Origin: Bradyrhizobium sp. Ce-3
GTDB lineage: Bacteria > Pseudomonadota > Alphaproteobacteria > Rhizobiales > Xanthobacteraceae
Length of the DNA stretch: 64,000 bases
Direction of reading: 5' to 3'
NCBI RefSeq assembly: GCF_022835695.1
Contig: NZ_BQUV01000005.1
Coordinates: 62,001 to 126,000 of the forward strand
Made by a program: the position numbers and the translations under genes. A model generated the notes under the pieces. That model was not told the origin of the DNA and made no database searches. It worked only from the letters and a program-made list of their open reading frames with translations. Each line of letters opens with the position of its first letter. Positions within the stretch are counted from its first letter, which is position 1. Shown here one piece after another: positions 45,791-53,629 of the stretch.

Positions 45791-46723
45791 TCATCGGTTC
45801 AGGATCTTCAGCCAGACATCGCCGAGGATGATCGGCTCGCGCGGGGGCAGCCAGGTGAGGCCTGCTGCCTTGCCGAGCTCGGCGATGGCGCCTTTGGACT
45901 GCAGGTCGGACAGCACCTTATTGACGGCGTCGAGCAGCGCCTTGTCGGTCTCGAGGGCGACGTAGCCGCGGTTGGCCCCGATCGGGTAGTAGTAGCCGGA
46001 AGCCGTGATCTTCGTATCGGGATGATCGGCGCGGTAGGCGTCGAACCGGCGCAGATCGAGCAGCGTCGCGTCGAATTCGCCGCGCTCGAGCTCTCCGAGC
46101 AGGTCGCTGCGGCCGGGAACGAGGTGGGTGATGTCGTCGATCAGCCTGCCCTTGTCGAAGGTCATCAGAATGGCGTCGCCCAGGGTGCCGCTTTCGATCG
46201 TCAGGCGCAGGCCGGCGAGATCGCCGATATCGGTGATCTTGCGGTCCTTGAGCTTGTCCTTGGCCTTGGCACCGAGCACGACGGTCATCGGCGAATAGAT
46301 GTAGGGCTGGCTTGGCACCAGCACCCCGATCGGGATCCGCCGACGGCGATCATCGCGGGTGGCACCGTCGAAGTCCGGCAGCTTGGCCGTCGTGACGCCA
46401 GGTACCTTGAGCGAATCGGTGGTGAAGGCGTAGCCGCCGACCAGCGAGCAGAGCCCGTCGGACAGCAGCGCATTGGCCTCGAGCGCCGGGCTGGAATCCT
46501 CGTCGAGCTTGCTCTCGAACCACTGGATCTTGAGCGGCCGTCCAAGCCGCTCGGCAATGGTCTGCGCGAGCGCGACGTCGAATCCGGCATCCGGCTTGCC
46601 GCGATGATGCGCCGACAGCGGCGGGAGGTCCTCGTCGAGACAAACCTTGAGCGGATCGTTGGCAGCTTGCGCCGCCGCCATGGCGAGGAGCAGGGCGGTC
46701 GCTGCCGCAACGAGGGCCCTCAT
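45791..46723 (-). CDS. MoxJ/XoxJ-like periplasmic binding protein of a quinoprotein dehydrogenase
   Basis: This 310-residue SBP_bac_3-fold protein has a signal peptide (MRALVAAATALLLAMAAAQA). It shows the binding-protein-like start LKVCLDEDLPPLSAHHRGKP and DAGFDVALAQTIAERLGRPL, with later LTIESGTLGDAILMTFDKG and RGYVALETDKALLDAVNKVL. Third in order after the PQQ dehydrogenase and cytochrome c genes, it occupies the place of xoxJ, whose product is thought to help PQQ or enzyme maturation. ATG 46723 overlaps the cytochrome stop (ATGA) and follows GGAGGACCCC. It could also be a true solute receptor, though no permease is beside it. Confidence 0.8.
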   Translation of the reverse strand: MRALVAAATALLLAMAAAQAANDPLKVCLDEDLPPLSAHHRGKPDAGFDVALAQTIAERLGRPLKIQWFESKLDEDSSPALEANALLSDGLCSLVGGYAFTTDSLKVPGVTTAKLPDFDGATRDDRRRRIPIGVLVPSQPYIYSPMTVVLGAKAKDKLKDRKITDIGDLAGLRLTIESGTLGDAILMTFDKGRLIDDITHLVPGRSDLLGELERGEFDATLLDLRRFDAYRADHPDTKITASGYYYPIGANRGYVALETDKALLDAVNKVLSDLQSKGAIAELGKAAGLTWLPPREPIILGDVWLKILNR

Positions 46724-47070
46724 GGGGTCCTCCGGCTCGACACGAAGGCCCAGACGTCGGCGATCTCCTGCTCGCTCAGAATGTCGAGCCAGGGCGGCAT
46801 CTTGCCGTTCTTGCCTTGCTTCACGGTGGTCACGAAACGCGTCTTGTCGTCGGGAAAGGCACGCAGGTCCGGCGTGATGGTGCCGGAGTTGACCATGTTG
46901 GGCCCATGGCAATGCGAGCAGTTCTTGGCATAGGTGACCTTGCCCAGGTCTGTCTGACCCTGAAGATCGATTGCACTGGTTTGCTGTGCGGCCGCCGGGA
47001 TCAATGTGATCAAGGCCGCCGCGACGGCGGCGAAGATCGCCGCCGTCAACAGGGTTACTCTTTCAGTCAC
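46720..47070 (-). CDS. Cytochrome c, likely electron acceptor of the PQQ dehydrogenase (XoxG-like)
   Basis: This 116-residue periplasmic c-type cytochrome has a signal peptide at residues 1-28, haem motif C51-SH-C54-H55 and the probable distal ligand Met91 in GKMPPW. It is smaller than typical XoxG/MxaG (about 150-190). It starts at GTG 47070, 13 bases after the dehydrogenase stop, and its own stop overlaps the next gene by 4 bases. It should take electrons from reduced PQQ in the periplasm and pass them to a terminal oxidase. Confidence 0.9.
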   Translation of the reverse strand: MTERVTLLTAAIFAAVAAALITLIPAAAQQTSAIDLQGQTDLGKVTYAKNCSHCHGPNMVNSGTITPDLRAFPDDKTRFVTTVKQGKNGKMPPWLDILSEQEIADVWAFVSSRRTP

Positions 47071-47083
47071 GTGGGCTCCGCGC

Positions 47084-48748
47084 TCAGTTCTTCACCGCGA
47101 AAACCCACAGCGAGCCGCCGGGTGGCACCTTGGCAAGCCGCTCGTCGCCGGAGAACAGCGAATAGACGCCGCCATAGCCCGAGGTAACGGCGACATACTG
47201 CACGCCGTCCTGCTGCCAGGTGACGGGCTGTCCTTCGATGCCCGAGCCGGTCTGGAACTGCCAGAGCTTCTTGCCGGTGTCGGCGTCGAACGCCTCGAAT
47301 TCGCCGGTCAGCTGACCGGAGAACACCACGCCGCCGGCGGTGGAGAGCACGCCGGAGAAGCGCGGAATGTCGCTCGGCGCTTCCCACTTCGCCTTGCCGG
47401 TCATCGGATCGATCGCCTTGAGATGGCCGCGCGGTCCGGTGCCCCATTCCCAGGGATCGGTGAGGTCCATGCCGAGATACCATTCGCCCTGCTTGAACGT
47501 CACCGGCTCGGACTTGTAGTGGCCGCCGAAGGCGAGCGTGTTGGCATAGGCGAGGCCGGTCTGCGGATTGAACGACATCGGCTCCCAGTTCTTGCCGCCG
47601 AGGATCGACGGATAGACCGTGACCTTCTTGCCGTCACGCGCATCCTTGGCGACGTCGGTCTCGATCGGGCGGCCGGTCTTCATGTCGACGCCGGTGGCCC
47701 AGTTGACGTTCACATAGGGATTGGCCGCCAGCAGCTTCCCGTTGGTGCGGTCGAGCACGTAGAAGAAGCCGTTGCGGTTGGCGTCCATCAGCACCTTGGT
47801 CGGCTTGCCCTCGACGTTCATGTCGGCAAGCACCATCTCGGCCACCGAGTCATAGTCGAACGGATTGTTCGGCGAGAACTGGTAATGCCACTTGATCTTG
47901 CCGGTCTTCGGATCGAGCGCGAGCACCGAGCAGGTATAGAGGTTGTCGCCCGGACGCACTGCCGAGTTGAACGGGCCGGGATTGCCGATGCCCCAATATA
48001 CCGTGTTCAATTCGGCGTCGTAGGAGCCGGTGATCCAGGTCGATCCGCCACCGAGCTTCCAGGTGTCGCCCTTCCAGGTATCGCCACCGGGCTCGTCCGG
48101 GGTCGGGATCGAGTAGGTCCGCCACAGCTTCTTGCCGGTTGCGGGATCCCAGCCGTCGATGAAGCCGCGGGTGCCGAACTCGGCGCCTGAGATGCCGGTG
48201 ATCACGACGCCGTCGGCGACCAAGGGCGCTACCGTCATCGAGTAGCCTTCCTTGATGTCGGCCGCCTTCTCGCGCCACAGCTCCTTGCCGGTCTTGGCAT
48301 CGAGCGCGATCACATTGGCGTCGAGCGTGGTGCGGAACAGCTTGCCGTCATACAGCGCTGCGCCGCGGTTGATGATGCCGCAGCAGACGATACGCGGCGT
48401 CTCGGCGGGATATTCGACCTTGGTCTTCCAGATCTGCTTGCCGGTCTTGGCGTCGACCGCGATCGTGGCGTTGTGCGTCGTGACGTAGAGGACGCCCTGA
48501 TAGACGAGCGGCTGCGATTCCTCGCTGCGGTCGTCGTTCAAACTGTAATTCCAGACCGGCACCAGATTCTTGACGGTGTCCTTGTTGATCTGGTTCAGCG
48601 TTGAAAAGCGCTGAAGATTGTAACCCATGCCATAATTGAGAACGTTCGATGTATCGGTCGCCCCTTTGACCAACTGCTCGTTGGTCTGGGCGCTTGCACC
48701 ATACGATGCAAGAATCACGAGGCTTGCGGCCAGCGCAATGCGTCTCAT
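47084..48748 (-). CDS. PQQ-dependent alcohol dehydrogenase with lanthanide-type active site
   Basis: The 554-residue periplasmic quinoprotein has a signal peptide (MRRIALAASLVILASYGASA) and eight-bladed propeller repeats (VDAKTGKQIWKTK, LDAKTGKELWRE, LDPKTGKIKWHYQ). The vicinal Cys pair C122-C123 caps PQQ. Likely metal ligands are E190 (GISGAE), N256 (WGIGNPG) and D298, with an extra D300 in NPFDYDSV. Aspartate two residues after the catalytic Asp marks lanthanide-dependent XoxF, ExaF and PedH enzymes; Ca enzymes have Ala or Ser there. It is 40-60 residues shorter than XoxF, and its GWDPATGKKLWRTYSIPTPD region is more ethanol-dehydrogenase-like. The substrate is open. ATG 48748 follows GGGAGGATAGG. 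Confidence 0.93.
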   Translation of the reverse strand: MRRIALAASLVILASYGASAQTNEQLVKGATDTSNVLNYGMGYNLQRFSTLNQINKDTVKNLVPVWNYSLNDDRSEESQPLVYQGVLYVTTHNATIAVDAKTGKQIWKTKVEYPAETPRIVCCGIINRGAALYDGKLFRTTLDANVIALDAKTGKELWREKAADIKEGYSMTVAPLVADGVVITGISGAEFGTRGFIDGWDPATGKKLWRTYSIPTPDEPGGDTWKGDTWKLGGGSTWITGSYDAELNTVYWGIGNPGPFNSAVRPGDNLYTCSVLALDPKTGKIKWHYQFSPNNPFDYDSVAEMVLADMNVEGKPTKVLMDANRNGFFYVLDRTNGKLLAANPYVNVNWATGVDMKTGRPIETDVAKDARDGKKVTVYPSILGGKNWEPMSFNPQTGLAYANTLAFGGHYKSEPVTFKQGEWYLGMDLTDPWEWGTGPRGHLKAIDPMTGKAKWEAPSDIPRFSGVLSTAGGVVFSGQLTGEFEAFDADTGKKLWQFQTGSGIEGQPVTWQQDGVQYVAVTSGYGGVYSLFSGDERLAKVPPGGSLWVFAVKN

Positions 48749-48978
48749 CCTATCCTCCCAATGAACCTTTTTCTGCACGCCTATTCCTGACGTTGCGGGC
48801 GGAACCATCCGCCTGAAAGCAAAACGGGTCAATACGAAAACGTGAACGAACCCCCAAGACAACGCGGGAGACTTGTTGAGCTCGTCAGGTTTTCGCAAAT
48901 GCATCCGTGGCTTACCGCTGCGTGGAATACTCAACACCAGGCGCGGACCGCCGTTATGTCGCAGCGCGAACGGTTCAA

Positions 48979-49224
48979 TCAGCTTGACGGCGCGTGGGGA
49001 CAGGCACTGGGCCGCGGCTTGGTGCCCCGCTTGTCCGGCGGCACGTTGCAATTGTCGATGCGTTGCTCGTCGGTCCATTTGCGGCCGAGCCGCTCCTTGC
49101 CGGTGAGCGAGCGCTGCTGGACCGTCTCCGCCGATCGGGCAGGGGCGGCGTTCTGCGCGAACGCGGGCACGATCAGGCCGAGTGCAACGAGGCAGCCCAA
49201 TGTAGTCCTGCAAATATCGCTCAT
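48979..49224 (-). CDS. Small secreted protein upstream of the PQQ dehydrogenase
   Basis: The 81-residue product has a signal peptide (MSDICRTTLGCLVALGLIVP, then AFAQ). The mature part is short and basic with GKERLGRKWTDEQRIDNCNV and PPDKRGTKPRPSACP; its two cysteines could form one disulfide. No family was recognised, but composition and a good ribosome site (GGGGTGACCC before ATG 49224) support a real gene. It is co-directional with the dehydrogenase 230 bases downstream and divergent from the lanmodulin gene, whose promoter region it shares. Confidence 0.65.
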   Translation of the reverse strand: MSDICRTTLGCLVALGLIVPAFAQNAAPARSAETVQQRSLTGKERLGRKWTDEQRIDNCNVPPDKRGTKPRPSACPHAPSS

Positions 49225-49420
49225 GGGTCACCCCGCTGGTCCTGGTGCGATGCAGTCAACAGACCACCACTGATGATCGAGCCGGCCGTCACTTGCCACC
49301 CGAAACCCGACAGGGCCTCGCGGAGTACGAACTGTGGGAAGCTTGGTTGAAGCTGCTATGCTAGGGTTCGATCGCAGAGCACGCTCCGCATCTTCGGACG
49401 AGCGCACTTGAGGGAGACGA
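49225..49420. promoter_or_regulatory. Divergent promoter region, secreted protein gene / lanmodulin gene
   Basis: This 196-base gap separates the start of the 81-residue protein gene on minus from lanM on plus. No confident -35/-10 pair or operator was picked out. A TATGCTAGGG stretch near 49357 could be part of the lanM promoter. Confidence 0.35.
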
Positions 49421-49822
49421 ATGATGATTTCGCGCCGATCGCTTGCCTTGACTTTGGCTGCTGCCGTTCTGTCAGGTCCCGCTCTGGCCGGATCAGGTGG
49501 TCGCAGCGCGCTCAAGATGCTCGATCCGGACAATGACGGCACGGTCGATCTTGCCGAAGCCAAGAAGGCGGCGGCCGATCTGTTCGCAAAGCTTGATCCC
49601 GATCACGACGGCACGCTCGATGTGCGCGAACTGCGCGGACGGCTGACCGCGAAAGAGCTCAAAATGGCGGATCCGGATCACGACGGCACCCTGACGCTCG
49701 ACGAATACCTCGCGGTGGTCGAGCAGCGTTTCAAGGCCGCCGATCCCGACAATGACGGAACGCTGGACGCGAAAGAGCTGAAGTCGCGCGCCGGCCGCGC
49801 TCTGCTGCGCCTGCTCAAATAG
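49421..49822 (+). CDS. lanM: Lanmodulin (lanthanide-binding EF-hand protein)
   Basis: This 133-residue periplasmic protein has a signal peptide (MMISRRSLALTLAAAVLSGP, then ALA) and four EF-hand loops: D35-E46, D59-E70, D84-E95 and D108-E119. Each starts D-P-D-x-D-G-T. Proline at loop position 2 and spacings of only 12, 13 and 12 residues between loops are hallmarks of lanmodulin of Methylorubrum extorquens (also 133 residues with signal); ordinary calcium EF-hands lack both. Lanmodulin binds rare-earth ions at picomolar levels. Loop 3 has Thr92 in place of Asp at position 9. ATG 49421 follows GAGGGAGACGA. It is close to the lanthanide-type PQQ dehydrogenase gene, on the opposite strand. Confidence 0.92.
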   Translation: MMISRRSLALTLAAAVLSGPALAGSGGRSALKMLDPDNDGTVDLAEAKKAAADLFAKLDPDHDGTLDVRELRGRLTAKELKMADPDHDGTLTLDEYLAVVEQRFKAADPDNDGTLDAKELKSRAGRALLRLLK

Positions 49823-49829
49823 GGGCTTG

Positions 49830-49846
49830 CCGGCGAGCCTCGCCGG
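49830..49846 (+). terminator. Short hairpin after lanM
   Basis: CCGGCGAG (49830-49837) and CTCGCCGG (49839-49846) start 8 bases after the lanM stop. It lacks a U-tract. The next 310 bases to pqqA hold no gene that I can support. Confidence 0.5.
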
Positions 49847-50163
49847 GCGGATTCCAGATATTGACGCTGGATTCCGCGCATAACAAAAAAAGTTGCGATT
49901 TCGCTCTTGGGCAAGACCTGGCTGGCGCAATCGGGTCTGCTTATCGGCGCGTCGCTGCCCGGCAGCAGGAAAATCCCTGACGGATCAATGTCGGAATTTC
50001 CCAGCCGTTTCAGAGCCGGGCAGGCGTCAGCGAGCCGTCGTCCGTTTCGGCATGTCCAGCAGCGAAGTCGGGTGCCTACCAGCCCGGCTTGCGCCCTGGA
50101 AAGGCCAGTCCTAGCTTGCCGCGCGGCGCGAGGCTTGCGCCAACTTTTACTTGGGAGAACGAA
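49847..50163. other. Gene-free region upstream of pqqA
   Basis: In these 317 bases no reading frame looks real. The stretch contains a TTGACG near 49861 and an AACAAAAAAAG tract near 49882, and presumably the pqqA promoter. Confidence 0.4.
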
Positions 50164-50244
50164 ATGGCCTGGAAAACACCGAAGATCGTCGAAGTGCCGG
50201 TGGGCATGGAAATCAACATGTACGCCTGCGCAGCGCGCAAGTAA
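50164..50244 (+). CDS. pqqA: PQQ precursor peptide PqqA
   Basis: The 26-residue peptide runs MAWKTPKIVEVPVGMEINMY then ACAARK. It has the PqqA layout: an aromatic residue and Lys near the start, and Glu16 and Tyr20 in an E-x3-Y arrangement, the two side chains that PqqE joins to form PQQ. Length is typical (22-29). A good ribosome site (GGGAGAACGAA) precedes ATG 50164. No pqqB, C, D or E gene follows; a 15-bp hairpin and then a gene on the opposite strand do. It is therefore a solitary pqqA, perhaps an extra copy that boosts PQQ supply. Confidence 0.93.
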   Translation: MAWKTPKIVEVPVGMEINMYACAARK

Positions 50245-50258
50245 CGCCATCTGACGAC

Positions 50259-50300
50259 CTGCCGCGGCTTCGATGGCAAACTCCGTCGAAGCCGCGGCAG
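50259..50300 (+). terminator. Long perfect hairpin after pqqA
   Basis: Arms of 15 bases (50259-50273 and 50286-50300, CTGCCGCGGCTTCGA and its inverse) surround a 12-base loop. The stem begins 14 bases after the pqqA stop. It probably ends or protects the tiny pqqA transcript. A TCTTTTC run follows about 10 bases later. Confidence 0.75.
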
Positions 50301-50500
50301 TGTCGATGTGTCTTTTCATCTCTGGGCGCCCGCCGAATAGATCGCGCTCGCGTCGTCGCGGCAAGCTCAATCTGATCTTCGACGATCCCGCCCAAACCTC
50401 CGCCATCCATCGCTCGATCGTGCTGCGCCGACGCCTGGTCAGCGCCGCTTGCTGCTTGTGAAGCGAGCCTGCTTCAGATCGTCACCTGCCCTGCACGTGT

Positions 50501-53500
50501 TCACGGGCGGCTCTTGAAGCACGCATATCGGAGCGCAAGGGTCGGCAGCACCAGCAGACTCAGCGCCATCGACGTCATCAGACCTCCCAGGATGACGATC
50601 GCCATCGGGCCCTCGATTTCACGTCCCGGTTCGCCTGCGCCGATCGCGAGCGGCAGCAATCCGAGCCCGGTCACGAGCGACGTCATCAGGATCGGGACGA
50701 GGCGGTCGGCCGCGCCCTCGATCACGGTATCCAGTCCCCACGCGCGCCCATCGACGAGGACGAGGTGCTCGTAGTGCGAGATCATCAGGATGGAGTTGCG
50801 CAGCGTGATTCCGAACAGCGTGACGAAGCCGACCATCGACCCCAGCGAAAGCAGGCCGCCGGTCAACGCCAACGCGAACACGCCGCCGACAAAAGCGAAC
50901 GGCAGATTGATCATGACCAGCAACAGGTTTCGCCAATGGCCGGTCACCATGGCAAGCAGAACGACGATACCGGTCCCGGCCAGTAGCGAGTTGACGATGA
51001 GATCGTGCCGCGAGCGGGCCTGGGCCTCGGCCGCTCCGGCGAATTCCACCCGGGCACCGGGTGGCAGCGTGACCTCGCGGGCAAGCTTGCGTTTGGCGGC
51101 GGCCACGAAGGATTCGAGATCGCGTCCGCTGACGTTCGCCGTGACGGTCTGAACGCGCTGCGCATTGAGGTGCTGGATCTGATAACGGCCCGAGGTCTCG
51201 TAGACGTCGGCGATCTGCTTCAGCTGAATGTAGGCGCCGCTCGGCGTGCGCACCGGCAGGTCGCCGATCTGAGTAATCCGGGCGCGGTCATGCGCGTCGA
51301 GGATCACGATCACATCGAAGACGGCGTTGCCTTCATATCCCTGGCCGACGACGTCGCCCTGATAGGCCGTGCGTATCAGTTCGAGCACCTCGACCGCATC
51401 GAGCCCCCAGCGTTGCAGATCGGTTGGGCGCAGCGTGACGTTGACCTGCGGCATCCCCGACGGGGTTCGTTGCTGCACGTCGGCGGCACCCGCGACTTCA
51501 TCCAATTCTCGCGCGGCATCGTGTGCAGCGCGCTCGAGTGCATCGAGATCGGGTCCGTAGATGTTGATGACCACCGCCGCGCTGAAGCCGGAGACGGTCT
51601 CCTCGACGCGTTCCGTCAGGTAGGTCTTGCTCGAGAAGGAAACCCCGGGAAAGTCGGCAAGCGCGGCCCGGATGCGGGCTTCTGCTGTGGATTGTGCCTT
51701 ACCCGAGAGTCCCGGCTCCAGGTCGACCTCGAACTCGCTGGAATGCGGACCGACCGTGTCGATGCCGGCTTCGGCCCGGCCGGCATGCTGCGCCACCCGG
51801 CGTACACCCGGGATTTTCAGGAGTGTATCCGTCATCAGCTTGCCGATGCGAAGCGATTCGTCGAGCGAGGTGCCGGGGATTGCGGAGACGTGCAGGATCA
51901 GATGGCCTTCCCGTAGATCCGGCAGGAAGGTGCCGCCGAAGAACGGCAGCATCGCAGCGCCGGCGATCGTGAGAGCCGCGGCCGCCGTCATCACCAGCTT
52001 CGGGTAACGGCCGATCCGACGCAGCAGCGCCTGGTAGTAGCGGCGAGACCACCGCACCGCAGGCGGTTCATGCAGACGCTGTCCGCCGGTCCTGCCGACG
52101 AGGAGCAGCATGGAGAGCGCCGGCGTCACCGTGAGCGCGACCGCGAGTGAGGCGAGCACGGCGAAGATGTAGGCGATGCCCAGCGGGCCGAACAGACGGC
52201 CGGCAATGCCTGACAGCGCCAGGATCGGGAGGAAGACCAGCAGCACCGCAAACGTCGCATAGGCAACGGCGGTGCGCACTTCGAGGAAGGCGTCAAGCAC
52301 AACGCGCGCCTCCGGTCTCGGCGCCGCCGCCCGGCGGTTCTCGCGCAACCGACGGACGACATTCTCGACGCCGATCACGGCGTCGTCGACGACTTCGCCG
52401 ATCGCGATGGCGAGGCCGCCCAGCGTCATCGTGTTGAGCGTTTCACCCATCCATTGCAGCGCGAGCACGGCCGCGATCAACGACAACGGGATGGCGGTGC
52501 AGCTGATGATCGAGGTGCGCCAGTCGAACAGAAATAGAAAGAGCACGACGACCACGAGCACGCCACCGATCAACAGGGCGTTGAGCACGTTCTCGGTCGC
52601 CGCGTCGATGAAATTGGCGGGCCGGAAGATGTCCGCATGGAGCCGAACGCCGTCGGCTTCGAGGCCAGGTCGCAGTTCCTGCAGGGCGGCTTCCGCCCGC
52701 GTGGTGACCTCTCGGGTATTCGCGCCGTATTGCTGGCTCACCATGAGCATGATGCCAGGCTGGCCGTCGATCAGGGCGGCCCCGATCGGCGGCTCGGGTG
52801 CAGTCACGACGGTGGCGACGTCGCCGAGAACCACGCTTGCACCGCCTTCGTGCAGAAGAACGGTGCGGGCCAGCTGGTCGGGCGTCAAGGACTGCCCCTG
52901 GGTTTGCAGCGTGATGCGCTGATTGGCCGTATCGATGAAGCCGGCGCCCCGTACGCCGGTGGCCTTGCGCGCAGCGGTCAATACATCATTCAGGCCGACC
53001 TTGAACCGGATCAGGTCGTCGGGGCGGACCTGCACCTGCAGTGATCTGACATCCTTGCCGTAGGTGGCTACTTGCGCGACGCCCGGTACGGCCAGGAGCC
53101 GTCTTGACACGGTCCAGTCCGCAATGGTGCGCAGATCCATCAGCGAGCGCTTGTCGGACGTCAGGCCGATGACCAGCACCGTGCCGGCCAGCGGGGTCAA
53201 TGGCGTCATCGATGGCGGCTGCACGCCTTGCGGCAGCCGCGCGGCCACCACCGCGAGACGCTCCGTCACCATTTGGCGCGCCCGGTAGATATCGCTGCCC
53301 GGCTGGAACACGACCGTCACCACGGAGAGGCCCTGGATCGACGACGAGCGCAGACTTTCGACGCCGGCCAGACCGTTGATCGACGTTTCGATCGGTTGCG
53401 TGACCAGAAGCTCGACATGCTCCGGGCTGAGGCCGGGAGCTTCGGTCTGGATCGTGACCTGTGGTGGAGCGAATTCGGGGAAGACGCCGTATTTGGCCTC

Positions 53501-53629
53501 GCCGAGCGTGAACAGGCCATAGCCCAGCAGCGCCAACGACAGCGCGAGCACGATGCCGCGGAAGCGGATGGCGAACGCGACGAGAGCGGCTTGCGGGCCC
53601 GACCTGCTGGCGCCGATGCCGTCAGTCAT
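50501..53629 (-). CDS. RND efflux pump inner-membrane subunit (CusA/CzcA-like)
   Basis: The 1042-residue transporter has the RND layout: TM1 near residue 20, a large periplasmic loop, TM2-6 (VVVVLFLFLFDWRTSIIS ...), a second loop, and the C-terminal TM8-12. Motifs include GLAIAIGEVVDDAVIGVENV in TM4 with two acidic residues in the proton path, and FGITLRNSILMISHYEHLV. This TM4 pattern is near the heavy-metal efflux (HME) group but not identical to CzcA (DFGLIVDGA) or CusA (GAMVDAA), so the substrate is open. ATG 53629 overlaps the membrane-fusion gene by 8 bases. No outer-membrane factor gene is adjacent. Confidence 0.9.
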   Translation of the reverse strand: MTDGIGASRSGPQAALVAFAIRFRGIVLALSLALLGYGLFTLGEAKYGVFPEFAPPQVTIQTEAPGLSPEHVELLVTQPIETSINGLAGVESLRSSSIQGLSVVTVVFQPGSDIYRARQMVTERLAVVAARLPQGVQPPSMTPLTPLAGTVLVIGLTSDKRSLMDLRTIADWTVSRRLLAVPGVAQVATYGKDVRSLQVQVRPDDLIRFKVGLNDVLTAARKATGVRGAGFIDTANQRITLQTQGQSLTPDQLARTVLLHEGGASVVLGDVATVVTAPEPPIGAALIDGQPGIMLMVSQQYGANTREVTTRAEAALQELRPGLEADGVRLHADIFRPANFIDAATENVLNALLIGGVLVVVVLFLFLFDWRTSIISCTAIPLSLIAAVLALQWMGETLNTMTLGGLAIAIGEVVDDAVIGVENVVRRLRENRRAAAPRPEARVVLDAFLEVRTAVAYATFAVLLVFLPILALSGIAGRLFGPLGIAYIFAVLASLAVALTVTPALSMLLLVGRTGGQRLHEPPAVRWSRRYYQALLRRIGRYPKLVMTAAAALTIAGAAMLPFFGGTFLPDLREGHLILHVSAIPGTSLDESLRIGKLMTDTLLKIPGVRRVAQHAGRAEAGIDTVGPHSSEFEVDLEPGLSGKAQSTAEARIRAALADFPGVSFSSKTYLTERVEETVSGFSAAVVINIYGPDLDALERAAHDAARELDEVAGAADVQQRTPSGMPQVNVTLRPTDLQRWGLDAVEVLELIRTAYQGDVVGQGYEGNAVFDVIVILDAHDRARITQIGDLPVRTPSGAYIQLKQIADVYETSGRYQIQHLNAQRVQTVTANVSGRDLESFVAAAKRKLAREVTLPPGARVEFAGAAEAQARSRHDLIVNSLLAGTGIVVLLAMVTGHWRNLLLVMINLPFAFVGGVFALALTGGLLSLGSMVGFVTLFGITLRNSILMISHYEHLVLVDGRAWGLDTVIEGAADRLVPILMTSLVTGLGLLPLAIGAGEPGREIEGPMAIVILGGLMTSMALSLLVLPTLALRYACFKSRP

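Noticed and set aside
47006-48190. 394-codon plus-strand frame
   Set aside because: Antisense to the PQQ dehydrogenase, with no motifs.
49421-49822. Calmodulin-like calcium EF-hand protein
   Set aside because: Proline at position 2 of all four loops and the short gaps between loops do not fit ordinary calcium EF-hands and match lanmodulin.
49860-49885. Sigma-70 promoter TTGACG...ATAACA for pqqA
   Set aside because: The spacer is about 13 bases, too short for a normal promoter, and it is almost 300 bases from the gene.
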